Shown here: one piece after another, positions 50,893 to 61,079 of the stretch
Position numbering within the stretch: position 1 is the stretch's first letter
Layout of the letters: every line of letters starts with the position of its first letter
Source: Stigmatella aurantiaca DW4/3-1
GTDB taxonomy: Bacteria > Myxococcota > Myxococcia > Myxococcales > Myxococcaceae
Direction of reading: 5' to 3'
Length of the DNA stretch: 64,000 nucleotides
NCBI RefSeq assembly: GCF_000165485.1
Contig: NC_014623.1
Span: forward strand, 1,817,501 to 1,881,500
Program-made: the position numbers and the translations under genes
Notes under the pieces: generated by a model
Told to the model about the DNA's origin: nothing
The model's database searches: none
The model's input: only the letters and a program-made list of their open reading frames with translations

Positions 50893-53800
50893 TTGCGCCA
50901 CCGGATGAAGAGGGGCTGTGGCATCCAGGGCAGCTTCACGAGGGACAGCGGCCAGGGCCAGGAGTCGAGCAGGATGTCGAGCGTCTTGGGCTCCACCTCC
51001 AGGTTCCACTTCCCGTCTCCGGAGGTGAGCCGCCCCTCCCGGCAGAGGAACGAGCCGCGCAACCCGGCGATGGAGGTGTTCTGGAGGGCCTTCCAACTCT
51101 GAAGCACGAAGGAGAGCAGCCCCTCGGAGAGGGCACGGGTCTCGCTGTCCACCTCCAGGGAGAGAGGTACAGGCCAGGCGGGCTCCAGCCCACACAGGAG
51201 CTTGCCGAGGGTCATCTCGGGCTCCTGGAACGAGACGAGGCCCGTGGCGAGGAATTGGAGAAGCCCGGTGGCACGCTCCTGGCTGGCCGTGTCGCGAAAC
51301 TGGTTGTTCTCCACGAGCTTCAGCCGTTCGAAGTAGCGGGCCAGCAGGGGCCAGAGCAGCACGATGCCCGCGGTGCGGGTGGAGAAGCTGAGGCCAGGAG
51401 GGGTGGGCTCGGGCGTGTCCGTGCGCCGGGCCGAGGGCTTCGGGGGGGACTTCGCGGGCGCAGCGGGGGGCGGAGGGCGAGAGGGCTTGGGGGGCTCCTG
51501 GAGGGGGGCGGCCAGCAGGCGGGCCCCCTCGGGCAGCGTGGCCATGCGCGAGAGCCATCGGGGCTCGCGCCGGGCCAGGTGCGCGATGAAGAGGCTCAGC
51601 AGGTGGCCCCGCCCCTTGGCATGGCCGGTCCAGTCGAGCCACACGAAGCGCCAGAAGGTCTGCCGCAGGCCCATGCGGTCCGTCTCGGTGAGTTGGGGCG
51701 AGCGCAGGAAGTCCTGGAGGGGGGCGAGCGCGCTGGCCACAGTCTCCCGGTGCTGCGGGTGCTTCCACGCGAGGAGGCGCAGCATGTCTTCCTCGTGAAG
51801 GGCCCGGAGCGCCCGGCGCCGCACGGCCTCGTCTCGCAGCAGGGAGGCCAGGCGGCGGAGGACGGCGGGAGGCTCCTCCCGCTCGATTCGATCGAGCCAC
51901 CGCGGGAAGTGCTCCCGGAGGGGGCTTCCGACCTCGCTGCCCTCGTCGAGCAGCAGGAAGCGCTCCACGACACGGACGGCGCTCTTGGGCTCGGCGGGGG
52001 CGGGAGGCGGGGAGGGGACTGCCGCGCGCCGGGCGGCCTCGGCCGCGAGCCCTCGCACGGCGTCGCGCAGCGAGCCTGCCCGGGCCCGGGGGCGGTGGGT
52101 GGCGAGTTCGAGGACATGTTCCCACGGCAGCCCGAGCAGGGTGGCCACTTGGCGCAGGAGGGCTTCGAGCAGGGCTTCGGGATCCGGGGCCCGGCCCTGA
52201 AGCGTGAGCAGGTGGGACAGCGCCGCGAGCCGGACGGCCCGGCGGAACTCACGCGGGAGCATCCTGTGCAGAGGAGGATGGCGAGAGGCCTGGGGAAGGG
52301 TCTCCACGAAGGCCACGATGGCCAGGGTCAGGGTCCGGTGCGCGGGAGGCACCAGCGCATGGAGGAGCCGGCCGGGAGCGGGGGCGGAGCCATCGCGTGC
52401 GAGGTGGCTCGCCAGCCCCTCGGCGTGGGGGAGTTCTTTCAGGAGTGAAGCGACGCGTGCGGGGGAGGCGCGGGAGGCGCGCTCGAGGAGGGCGCCCAAT
52501 CCCACGGGGGGCTCAGAGGGATCCTGGGGAGCGATGTGCAGCAGTGCGAGCCTCAAGCGTGACAGGGAGGCGGTGGAGTCCTCCGTGCTGGAGAGCAACG
52601 GCGCCAGAGAAGGGGAGGACAGGAGGGCTGGAGTGAGGAGAGAGAAGAAGAGCTTGAGAGAGGAAGAGGGCAACTCGCGGAGCAAAGCCAAAACCCGAGA
52701 GGGAGATGCGGCCAAGGAGCGCTCCAAGAGGGCGTCCAATGAAAGCGAGTCATCAGAGGAGTCGAGAGAGGCCAGGTGAAGCAGAGCTTGTCTCAGGCGA
52801 TTCAACTGCGGAGGCAAGCCGAGAGTGGAAGCCGAGGACTCAGAGCCCTGCTCAGAAGCAGCCGAGGAAGAGGCTGCGTCTGTGAGCGGTGAGGTCCCAC
52901 GAGCCTGTGGGCCAGAGGGATTCGAGTTCTGAGGAGAGGAAGGAAGTGTGTCTGGAGAGAGGAGAAGAGCCAGAGAGGAGAGGGGAAGGAGGCGAAGCAG
53001 GGCCAGGAGCCTGGAGGGTGAGGAGGCCATGGCGCGCTCCAGGAGGGAGCCCAGGTCGAGCGAAGCGCCAGAAGGGCCAGCAGAGGAGAGTTGAAGCAAG
53101 GCATGCCTCAACTGCTCGAGGCCAGGGGGTGAGCCATCTGAAGCAGGGAGGATCTCGGAGAGGGGAGCAGAAAGAGAGTGTGATGGGAGGAGAGAGAGAA
53201 GGAGGGACAGAGAGGAGGAGGGCAACTCGCGAAGCAGAGTCAGCACCTGGGAGGGGGAGGAGCGCATGGAGCGCTGCAGGAGGGAACTGAGCGAGAGCGA
53301 AGCGTCAGAAGAGCCAGGAGGAGAGAGCAAGAGCAGCGAATGCCGCAGGGGAGCCAGCTCCGGGGGCACGCTCTCCGTAAGAAGAGAGCCGTCAATGAGA
53401 GGTGAGGCCTCCGTTGCTCGTTCCGAGGAGAGAAAAAGAGAGCCCTTTTCCTGGCGAGAGAGGAGGCGTGCCAACTCGGTGCTGTGAGACTCCTGCAAGA
53501 GCGCCAGCACCCGGGAGGGAGAGGCAGCCATGGCGCGTTTCAAGAGGGCGCTCAGCTCGATCGAGCCACCGTCAGAACCCAGAGAGGCGATGCGGAGGAG
53601 GGCCTGCCTCAACCGCGCCAACCTCGGAGCCGTGTCCGCGGCGAGGATCGCTTCGAGCCCGGACGAGGTGCGCGCCAGGCCTCGGGTGTGCTCCTGCCGC
53701 CACTCGCGGTAGAGCGCGCCCACGTGCACCACCAGAGGGTGAAGGGCCGTGGCGGAGCGCGGCAGGGGCGCAAGCTCCTGCCATACCCACGACAGGAGCT

Positions 53801-55259
53801 GTCCGTACTCCAGGTTGTCATGCGCCGCCATGCGCTCCAGCGTCGCGCGGATGAAGCTCCGCATGCTGAACGCCGAGCCATGCTGGAGGACGAGAACATC
53901 CAGGATGAAGCGCCACCGCACTCGGCGGAACGCCCGCGCATCCACCCGGAGCAGAGGCCGGTGCTCGTGCGCGCGCTGCAACTGCCGCGAGTAGCCGATC
54001 ACCTCCTCCGAGTGGGAGGGCACCGCCACGCGGACAAGCGCCTCCAGCACCGGTTCGGGCCGCGCCGCCAATTGGAGCCGCACACGCGGCCGGGTCCAGT
54101 GGGCCAGCAGCACGAAGCGCAGGCGCGCGGGAGTCCGGGCGGCGGCGTGGAAGGACTCATCGAACCGGAGGCCCCACTCACGGGTCTCCAGGGCGGGCAG
54201 CTCTTTCGCAAGCATCTCGCCCACGAAGGCCAGGCTCCTTTCGAGGCGCGAGTCCTCGCCAGTGCTCGTTCCCTCTTCCCCAGCAGCCTCCTCCAGAGGA
54301 GAGGAGGCACCCTCTTCAAGAGCCTCCTGCCACAGGGTGTCGAGCACCGCGCGCAGCGAGTGTCCACTCCGGGGGAAGCGGGCTTCATGGCTGGCTTGCC
54401 GCAGGTGGGCCAGCAACTCCCCGTAGCCCACGTTGAAGCGCCGGGCCATGGCGGCGATCGTGGAGCGCACGAACATCCTCGCGTTGAACCGCGAACCGGA
54501 CTCCACCAGCAGGTAGGCCAGCACGAACTCCCACTTCGCCACCCGGAAGTCCTGCTGCGGGGTGGGCAGGAAGGTCTCCGCCGTCTGGTGCTGTTCCCAC
54601 TCCTTCAGGTACGAGAGCACAAAGGGTGCATGGGAGCGCTCGAGCACGCGCACCACGCCCTGGAGCCCGGGCTCGGAGAGTTGAAGCGCCAGCCGTCGCC
54701 GTACCCGGGCTTGCTGTCCTGTTTCGCGCAGCACTTGGCGGGCCTCGTCCTCCGAGTCGCGCGCCACGCGGTCGAGCAGCCCCTCCAACCTCCACGCCTC
54801 CTCCTCCGTGTGCCACCAGGGCACGGTGCCATGCAGGAGCAAGAAGCGCAGGCCCTCGCTGCGGCGCTGCTTCGCCGAGAGACGCTCGGGGGCCTTGAGC
54901 TCGGGGCGCTCCTCGGCCGGACCTGTCGCGGGCGCGTCCGAGGGCGCCGCACCCTCTCCCGCGCGAGGGGGCGGCAGTCCCGCCAGTGCCTCTTCCAGGG
55001 CGCGGCACGTGGCCTCGATCAGATCCTCCTCCAGGTGGCTCTCCCGGATCAGGCCCGCGTCGAGCTCCAGCCGCTCCAGGCGGATCACCTCCTCCTCCGG
55101 GACGTGGCGGGACAGGATGCCGGCGATGGCCTCTCCCAGCGCGCCCTGACACAGCCGGCTCAGACGATCCCAGAGCGCGGGCGCCCGGTCCGGCGAGGCG
55201 CTCGAGGCTTCCACGAGCAGCCGTTGCACAGCGTGTGTCTGGCGCTCCAGTGGGCTCAT
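50889..55259 (-). CDS. eCIS tape-measure protein with internal repeats
   Basis: A 1456-residue protein. ATG 55259 overlaps the stop of the upstream baseplate gene (ATGA); a 15-residue in-frame extension lies inside that gene. The N-terminus (MSPLERQTHAVQRLLVEASS, then ELDAGLIRESHLEEDLIEAT) matches the tape-measure family of contractile injection systems, which sets the length of the tube. The C-terminal 400 residues are helical and basic. Between about 550 and 950 there are five copies of a motif like ALLERAMASSPSRLLALLR, 79-105 residues apart, in a Ser/Leu-rich sequence of different base composition. The ATPase gene follows. Confidence 0.85.
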   Translation of the reverse strand: MSPLERQTHAVQRLLVEASSASPDRAPALWDRLSRLCQGALGEAIAGILSRHVPEEEVIRLERLELDAGLIRESHLEEDLIEATCRALEEALAGLPPPRAGEGAAPSDAPATGPAEERPELKAPERLSAKQRRSEGLRFLLLHGTVPWWHTEEEAWRLEGLLDRVARDSEDEARQVLRETGQQARVRRRLALQLSEPGLQGVVRVLERSHAPFVLSYLKEWEQHQTAETFLPTPQQDFRVAKWEFVLAYLLVESGSRFNARMFVRSTIAAMARRFNVGYGELLAHLRQASHEARFPRSGHSLRAVLDTLWQEALEEGASSPLEEAAGEEGTSTGEDSRLERSLAFVGEMLAKELPALETREWGLRFDESFHAAARTPARLRFVLLAHWTRPRVRLQLAARPEPVLEALVRVAVPSHSEEVIGYSRQLQRAHEHRPLLRVDARAFRRVRWRFILDVLVLQHGSAFSMRSFIRATLERMAAHDNLEYGQLLSWVWQELAPLPRSATALHPLVVHVGALYREWRQEHTRGLARTSSGLEAILAADTAPRLARLRQALLRIASLGSDGGSIELSALLKRAMAASPSRVLALLQESHSTELARLLSRQEKGSLFLSSERATEASPLIDGSLLTESVPPELAPLRHSLLLLSPPGSSDASLSLSSLLQRSMRSSPSQVLTLLRELPSSSLSLLLSLLPSHSLSAPLSEILPASDGSPPGLEQLRHALLQLSSAGPSGASLDLGSLLERAMASSPSRLLALLRLLPLSSLALLLSPDTLPSSPQNSNPSGPQARGTSPLTDAASSSAASEQGSESSASTLGLPPQLNRLRQALLHLASLDSSDDSLSLDALLERSLAASPSRVLALLRELPSSSLKLFFSLLTPALLSSPSLAPLLSSTEDSTASLSRLRLALLHIAPQDPSEPPVGLGALLERASRASPARVASLLKELPHAEGLASHLARDGSAPAPGRLLHALVPPAHRTLTLAIVAFVETLPQASRHPPLHRMLPREFRRAVRLAALSHLLTLQGRAPDPEALLEALLRQVATLLGLPWEHVLELATHRPRARAGSLRDAVRGLAAEAARRAAVPSPPPAPAEPKSAVRVVERFLLLDEGSEVGSPLREHFPRWLDRIEREEPPAVLRRLASLLRDEAVRRRALRALHEEDMLRLLAWKHPQHRETVASALAPLQDFLRSPQLTETDRMGLRQTFWRFVWLDWTGHAKGRGHLLSLFIAHLARREPRWLSRMATLPEGARLLAAPLQEPPKPSRPPPPAAPAKSPPKPSARRTDTPEPTPPGLSFSTRTAGIVLLWPLLARYFERLKLVENNQFRDTASQERATGLLQFLATGLVSFQEPEMTLGKLLCGLEPAWPVPLSLEVDSETRALSEGLLSFVLQSWKALQNTSIAGLRGSFLCREGRLTSGDGKWNLEVEPKTLDILLDSWPWPLSLVKLPWMPQPLFIRWRK
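52440..53620 (-). repeat. Five degenerate repeats inside the tape-measure gene
   Basis: Five copies of a segment with consensus LLERAMxxSPSRVLALLREL, preceded by LRxALLxLxS, spaced 79 to 105 codons apart. The DNA is less GC-rich and purine-rich on the plus strand compared with the rest of the operon. Confidence 0.75.
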
Positions 55260-57424
55260 GGCCTCACCGCCAACTGCTTGGGGCGTAGGGCCTCGTGCAG
55301 CCACTCCGCGAGGGCGTAAGCCGAGCCGCTCGTGCGCACCTCCACCGACTGCGCATCACTGCCGGTCGCATCCAGGAGCGGCAGCCCGTCCGCGTACCAC
55401 TGCGCGACGAGCACCGTGAAGGCGTCCATCTCGCTGGGCTCGAGCCACAGGAACACCTGATCCAGGTGGGCGGGGGCGCTCTCTCGGATGAAGGACTCCA
55501 CGTACTCCTGGAAGCCAGTGCGCAGGGGAAACCAGGTCCAGTTGGTGAGGACATGGGTCAGGCGCAGGGAGAAGAAGTCCTTGTCGAGCAGGGTGGTACC
55601 GGAGCCTCCCGAGGGAGCCTCCGAGGGCAGGGTCCCGAGCAAGAGCGGGTGCTCCATCAAGTAGTAAGAGCGGCCCAGATAGGGCGTGTAGCCAGGACCC
55701 GCGCCTCCCGCATCCAGCAGGGAGGCGTACTGGCGCAGGGGCTCGCGTGGGCCCGCCGCCAGCATCAGGTTCACGCGGTGCTCGAGCACCGAGACGTTGC
55801 TGGGCAGGGGTTTGAGCTGCCGGCGCGCCTCCTCCAAGTCGAACGCGATGTGCCGCTGGGCGCTGAGTTCCGGGTAGCGGGCCAGGTAGCGGCGCTTCTG
55901 CTCCAGGGTTTCGAAGTTCTGCCAGTCCAACGACGGCAGGGATTCGGCGAAGCGCGCCAGGAGACAATCCAGGAAGCCCTCGGGCTGGCCGAACGCCTCA
56001 TTCCAGCGGTGGGCGATGGCGCGCATGCCAGAGGCATAGGGGTTGGCGGGGTCCTCCTGATACGACGCCCAGGCGTCCACCTGGGCCTGGACGGGAGAAC
56101 CCGGGGGGAGCACCGGGCTGCCCTTCAGGACGGTGTCCGCCCCTTCCAAGGCGTACAGCGGCTGCCAGACATAGGGAGGGACAGGCTCGCGGCAGGAGAG
56201 CAGCCGGGGGGCATGGGCAAGCTGGGCGAAGGCATTGGCGAGCAGTTGCTCGAACACGAACAGGTAGGCGCGCAGTTGGCGGACCTGGGCCACGCGCAGG
56301 GCGGGGGCATCCGGGGGCAGCGCATGGGGCTCCAGCCGGTAGCAGGGCGGCAGGGTGTCCTGGACCGGATCATACCGGCGCACGTCCGAGAAGCTCCCGC
56401 GCGCGGCGCTGTCCGCCCAGAGGCCGAGCACATCCGGGCCTGGGCCTCCACCAGGCGGCGGAGCCATCGCGGGCAATGGGGCCAGCGGGGCCATCGGCTT
56501 CCAGGAGGACCGGCCCTGGAGGACGGTGATGTCATTGCCCGGTGCGCACGGATCCCACTCGAACGCGCGGGGAGTGTCCTCGGCGCCCTGAATCTCCGGG
56601 AGCGGGAGCACCTCCAGGGCGACGAGTTCCTCGATCGCCTCGACCGACAGCAGCGCCTGCGCCACCAACTCGTGGAGCTGCTCCGGCGTCCGGGGCTCCC
56701 ACAGGTCGGCGTCCTGGACAGACCCTCGGGACAGCAGCGGCCCTTCAAAGAGCGCCTCGGGGGGCGTGCTGGTTTCCGAGGGAGCGGGGTAGGGCTGAAA
56801 GACGATGGGCGGGGCGAGCGCGCGAGCGACGGCGTTCCGGGCTTCCAGCAGCACCTGCTCGGGGAGGGCGTCCTGACGCACACGAATGCAGAGGGTGAGG
56901 TGCACGGACTCGGGAGCGATGCACGTCACGGTGTCGAAGACGTCCCCGAGCGAGCGGTAGCGGCTCAGACACCGCCTGGCCGCGTCCACGAGGGTCGTCT
57001 GCCCATCCTCGAGCAGCAGTGAGGCCGGGAGCAGCCACACCCGCACATGCCCTGCCAGCAGCGCATCCGGCTGGGGGGTGAACCAGAGGTTGGCCAGCCC
57101 CGGGAGCTGATCCAGCACCACCTTGCGCAGGTCCAGCGGGGTGACGGGAGCGGAGGGGAAGATGCGCGGGGGCGTGAAGAGACAGGCGCCATCGAGGTCC
57201 ACCCGCCCAAGCTCGTCCGCCATCAGGTCGGGAACGGGCATTCCGGCCCGGTAGCCGAGATCCGTCAGCCCGTACGCGAGCGCCTCCAGCAGGGTCACGC
57301 CCGGATCGTGCTCGTTGTAGTCGGTCCACTGCTGGCCGGCGAGCGCTTCGAGCGTCTTGAGCCCCTCGGCGACGAGCGCGTTCCAGTCCACGGCCTTGGA
57401 GTCGGGAGGGGGCATGGGGCTCAC
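55256..57424 (-). CDS. eCIS baseplate protein (Afp12-like)
   Basis: A 722-residue protein. GTG 57424 overlaps the stop of the preceding gene as GTGA; ATG 57415 is an alternative. It opens with the motif QWTDYNEHDPGVTLLEALAY followed by GLTDLGYR, typical of the second J-like baseplate component in these systems. It belongs to the wedge of the baseplate. Its stop overlaps the tape-measure start, so both are translated together. No signal peptide, as expected for a particle built in the cytoplasm. Confidence 0.9.
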   Translation of the reverse strand: MSPMPPPDSKAVDWNALVAEGLKTLEALAGQQWTDYNEHDPGVTLLEALAYGLTDLGYRAGMPVPDLMADELGRVDLDGACLFTPPRIFPSAPVTPLDLRKVVLDQLPGLANLWFTPQPDALLAGHVRVWLLPASLLLEDGQTTLVDAARRCLSRYRSLGDVFDTVTCIAPESVHLTLCIRVRQDALPEQVLLEARNAVARALAPPIVFQPYPAPSETSTPPEALFEGPLLSRGSVQDADLWEPRTPEQLHELVAQALLSVEAIEELVALEVLPLPEIQGAEDTPRAFEWDPCAPGNDITVLQGRSSWKPMAPLAPLPAMAPPPGGGPGPDVLGLWADSAARGSFSDVRRYDPVQDTLPPCYRLEPHALPPDAPALRVAQVRQLRAYLFVFEQLLANAFAQLAHAPRLLSCREPVPPYVWQPLYALEGADTVLKGSPVLPPGSPVQAQVDAWASYQEDPANPYASGMRAIAHRWNEAFGQPEGFLDCLLARFAESLPSLDWQNFETLEQKRRYLARYPELSAQRHIAFDLEEARRQLKPLPSNVSVLEHRVNLMLAAGPREPLRQYASLLDAGGAGPGYTPYLGRSYYLMEHPLLLGTLPSEAPSGGSGTTLLDKDFFSLRLTHVLTNWTWFPLRTGFQEYVESFIRESAPAHLDQVFLWLEPSEMDAFTVLVAQWYADGLPLLDATGSDAQSVEVRTSGSAYALAEWLHEALRPKQLAVRP

Positions 57425-60400
57425 CCGAAGCTCAGGGCCTTGAGGTCATGCTGCCAGGCGCTGACCCGGAGCAGCCAGGGACTGTCTGGAGTGCCGGGCC
57501 ACTTCCGGGTCTGCTCCGAGCCCAGGCTGCAAGAGAAGGAGAGGACGGAGGACACGTAGGGCCGGGCCTGGATGAAACGCAGCACCTCCTGGCTGTTGGT
57601 GGGCCAGGCCAGACCGCGAGCCTCGTCCGGGCGGAAGATCCACGGCGAGAGGAAGGCCCTCAGCTCCGCATTGAGCCGCTGGGAGACGCCGAGGGGATCC
57701 TGCTTCGCGGCGGCCTTGACGGTGCAGTGGACCGTCACCGTCTCGTACAGCGGGTTGGCCACCTGCACGTCCGCCGTGGCCGGGGCGCGCGCCGCGAGAA
57801 ACGCGCGGATCTCCTCCAGGCGGCTGGCTTCGATGCGGGGGGGATAGGCGGCGGCGGTGAGGGCGGCCGGGGTGTAGACGCGGGGGCTGACGAGCATCAG
57901 CACGGAGCGTGCGCGGGAGCGCTGGAAGCGGCCCGCCGAGACGCTCACCCCAGGCTGGCAGCGGGCGGAGAACACCCAGGGAAACGCCTCCAGCACGAGC
58001 CGCTCATAGTCCCAGGGCGTCACCGCGCGGGCTTTGTGCCGGCAGCGCTCGCTCACGCGGGTGTAGAGCGCCGCGGTGTCCTCGCCGCGCCGGCCTCCCT
58101 GGGAGGGCAGCGGCTGGAGCACCCCGGCGATGGAGGCGTTGGCCTCCCCGAGCGCCGTGAGGGCGCCCGGCGGCAAGGGCACGTCATACGCGGGGTCCCC
58201 GAGTGGATTGAGCACGCGCTCGCACCAGGCGGCCTGGGTGAGCAGAGCCTGGGTCGCCGGGTGGTTCCCGGGAGCGAGGGTCTGCCCACGGACCCAGACG
58301 AGCCCTGGGGGCTGACCGTTCCAGGGGCTCGCGTCCTCCGGCAGGAGGAACTGGACGAGGCCTGGCTGCCGCAGCCCATTCGTCGCATCGGACACCACGC
58401 CGCGCACGGGCTCCTCGCTGATCGGGCCTGAAGTCTCTGACTCCGTCGGCGCGAGGCGCACCCACCCATCGGGGGCGAAATAGGACCAGGTGACGGTGTC
58501 CGGAGCGGGATCCGACATGGCCGTCTCCGCCGAATCCTGGAGCACGAAGAGGCAGGAGACGGGGCTCAGCGGCTGAACACCGCTCAGGCCCAGCAAGAGG
58601 GTCCCCCCCGCGGGCAGGGCGGGCAGCACGGTCACCTCGGAGGCCTCGACCCGCTCCCGGCCCAAGGAAGAGACGCGCTGCGTGCCCAGGGGACCCAGAT
58701 GGAAGAACGCGCCGGTTTCCGGCTGGAGCGGATCCAGTACCCCCTGGGCTTGATAGTCCAGGGACACGTCCTCGAGCATGGGCGTGAAGGGGAGGTTGAG
58801 CGCCATGGGGAGGGACCGGGGTTCGTCCTCCTCCGGCTGGCCCTCTTTCGGCATGAGCTGCTGCGCGTGGTAGAGGGCCAGGGCGACCGCGGCCTGGGGA
58901 TAGAGGGACTGGCCAAAGCCATACGTGGGCGAGGCGAGGCGCACGCGCAGGACGCCGGAGTCCGGCAGGGTCCCCAGGTCGATCGACGGGGGGAGGGAGG
59001 GCACGGGGACGCTCAGCGTCTGACCGGCGGGCGCGGTGAGGATCCAGGTCGTCTCCGGACAGACGGCGGCGCTTCCCTTCGAGAGGAAGAGGCTCACCAG
59101 GGGCGGATGGCCCTGGGCATCCGGAGCAGGCACGAGGCTGACGCAGGAGGGGAGCTGAACATCCTGGACGGGGGCGCGCCCTTCGTTGAGCGGGGCCGGG
59201 CCGTCCGTCTGGAAGCACCGCCACTGGCCGCCCCGCCGGTAGTCGATCTGCACCTGGAAGGTGTCATTCGTGTACACGTCCGAGGCGTCGAGGTCCGGGC
59301 TGTCCGCGAGGGCGAGCTGGTAACCGTCGTAGTAGCGGGTGCACCAGTCCTCCTCCACCTGCGCGGACACCTGCTGATCGGGCGCTGGCTTCAGGGGCTT
59401 GACCGGGACGGGCAGGCTGGCCCACTTCAGGTGCAGGGACAGGCTGTGCAGGGGTTTCAGGAAGAGCTCCCGGCTGCCCATCAGGAATGAAGTCCCCAGG
59501 GGAGGCGCGTAGCCCAGCGGAGGGAACGGCTTGCCCGCCACCAGGGGCCCCGTGGAGTTGGCGAGAGACACCGCGCGCAGGCCCCGCACCGAGACGGACA
59601 CGGCCACCTGTGAGAGCACGGCCTGCGAGAGGCCCGAGCCGGCCAGGGACGTCTGAGTCTGGTCGAGCCGGGCCCGGAGGAGGGGAGGCCCGTCTGGGAC
59701 ATCAGGCCCCAGGACAGAGGACTGAGCGGCGACGACGGCGGGCTGCGAGGCATCGAGCGAGAAGGGAAGCCGGAACATCCCATCCGCCCACTCCGCCTGG
59801 AGGACGCCGCAGTCGATCCATCCCGTGAGGCCGCTGAGCTGAACCTGGAAGAAGAGGGGCTGGGCGGAGAGGGGCTGCGGGGTGGGGGCGAGGGTGAACT
59901 CGAGGGTGATGTCTCGCTCGCCCCCTGCCAGTTCCAGGAGGGGAGAGGAGAGGGCGAACCCCACCTCCGCGGGCGCCAGGCTGTCCGAACCGAAGGTGGG
60001 GAAGCCCTGGGGCGGGGAGGGGAAGCCATCGGGAGAAGGAGGGGCGGGATCGAACGTGGAGAAGAAGGTCTCCTGGCCCGGTGGCTCGCCGTCCTGGGGC
60101 GTCCGCACATACAGCACCGCCACGCGGGCCACGGCCGCGGCATTCACCTGGGTGTCCGCCCCCAAGGTGTAGACCCTGTCCTGCCCCAAGGCATCCTTCC
60201 CCGCGGACAGCGGCGTCCCCGCGGGAAGGAAGGTGGCGGAAGCGTCCGGGGCCAGCACGAAGCTGACGAGGGCCCTGTCGGGCACGGGAGGCCGGGGACG
60301 CTGCCGCAGCACCTCCTCATAGAAGAAGCGCAGTTGCCGCACCGGGAAGGCATTCACCTGCTGCCGGGGATACTCGAGCAGTTGCAGGAACGCCTGAAAC

Positions 60401-61071
60401 AGCGCCACCTGGGGGGCTTGATTCTGTGGTTGGAGGGAGATCGCCTCGAGCGCCTGCCGGGCGAGCGCGGCCAGACGTGTCAGCCCGGCCTCGACCGCCT
60501 CCAGCGCCGCGGCGGGGCTCTCCTGCCATCCACTCCCGGCCGGGCCTGCCTGCCAGACCCCCGGGTCGAATGAGGCCACCCGCGGCTGTAACTCCGGCGC
60601 GGCGGCCAGCAGCGCGGCCAGCACGGGCGCCAGCTTCAACCGGATCGTCTGCTCCAACTCGTGCCGGAACGACACGGGGGCGTTCGCGGGGAGCTTGCGC
60701 CACCACCCATCGATGGTGGCCAGCACTGGCACCAGCAGACCGGCGTAAGCCTTCAACCCAGGCTCTGGCGTGCCCACTTCGCGGGTGAGCGCCAAGCGCG
60801 CGGCCTGCCGGCGCAGCCGGGGCAGCATGAGGCCGGGACGGAACGAGGCGGCCTGCGCGAGCGCGACCTGGACGTCCGCTTCGAAGAAGGGCGCGAAGCT
60901 GCCCTCCTCCTGGTTGTCGAAGTTGTAGTACTTGAGCAGCTCGGCGAACTGAGCGGAGAACGCCAGCAGCGCCTCCCGTGGGAGCCCGTCCACGGGCGGT
61001 GGCGCCGTGAGCAGCAGCGGCGAGAGCCGCTCGGACTGCGCTGTCCCCTCTCTGTCGGTGTCCTGGCTCAT
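57421..61071 (-). CDS. eCIS baseplate protein (Afp11-like, gpJ family)
   Basis: A 1216-residue protein starting at ATG 61071, 8 bp after the gp25-like gene. The N-terminal third (FAELLKYYNFDNQEEGSFAP) is the conserved opening of the large Afp11-type baseplate proteins. The last 250 residues are the baseplate J-like domain (YTRVSERCRHKARAVTPWDY, LVLEAFPWVFSARCQPG). The middle is made of beta-sandwich segments. It forms the baseplate wedge linking the hub to the sheath. Confidence 0.9.
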   Translation of the reverse strand: MSQDTDREGTAQSERLSPLLLTAPPPVDGLPREALLAFSAQFAELLKYYNFDNQEEGSFAPFFEADVQVALAQAASFRPGLMLPRLRRQAARLALTREVGTPEPGLKAYAGLLVPVLATIDGWWRKLPANAPVSFRHELEQTIRLKLAPVLAALLAAAPELQPRVASFDPGVWQAGPAGSGWQESPAAALEAVEAGLTRLAALARQALEAISLQPQNQAPQVALFQAFLQLLEYPRQQVNAFPVRQLRFFYEEVLRQRPRPPVPDRALVSFVLAPDASATFLPAGTPLSAGKDALGQDRVYTLGADTQVNAAAVARVAVLYVRTPQDGEPPGQETFFSTFDPAPPSPDGFPSPPQGFPTFGSDSLAPAEVGFALSSPLLELAGGERDITLEFTLAPTPQPLSAQPLFFQVQLSGLTGWIDCGVLQAEWADGMFRLPFSLDASQPAVVAAQSSVLGPDVPDGPPLLRARLDQTQTSLAGSGLSQAVLSQVAVSVSVRGLRAVSLANSTGPLVAGKPFPPLGYAPPLGTSFLMGSRELFLKPLHSLSLHLKWASLPVPVKPLKPAPDQQVSAQVEEDWCTRYYDGYQLALADSPDLDASDVYTNDTFQVQIDYRRGGQWRCFQTDGPAPLNEGRAPVQDVQLPSCVSLVPAPDAQGHPPLVSLFLSKGSAAVCPETTWILTAPAGQTLSVPVPSLPPSIDLGTLPDSGVLRVRLASPTYGFGQSLYPQAAVALALYHAQQLMPKEGQPEEDEPRSLPMALNLPFTPMLEDVSLDYQAQGVLDPLQPETGAFFHLGPLGTQRVSSLGRERVEASEVTVLPALPAGGTLLLGLSGVQPLSPVSCLFVLQDSAETAMSDPAPDTVTWSYFAPDGWVRLAPTESETSGPISEEPVRGVVSDATNGLRQPGLVQFLLPEDASPWNGQPPGLVWVRGQTLAPGNHPATQALLTQAAWCERVLNPLGDPAYDVPLPPGALTALGEANASIAGVLQPLPSQGGRRGEDTAALYTRVSERCRHKARAVTPWDYERLVLEAFPWVFSARCQPGVSVSAGRFQRSRARSVLMLVSPRVYTPAALTAAAYPPRIEASRLEEIRAFLAARAPATADVQVANPLYETVTVHCTVKAAAKQDPLGVSQRLNAELRAFLSPWIFRPDEARGLAWPTNSQEVLRFIQARPYVSSVLSFSCSLGSEQTRKWPGTPDSPWLLRVSAWQHDLKALSFG

Positions 61072-61079
61072 GGCGGCCG

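Noticed and set aside
53484-55319. Plus-strand 611-codon frame over the tape-measure gene
   Set aside because: Antisense to a gene coupled by overlap to its neighbours; the translation is low-complexity Arg/Gly/His/Leu.
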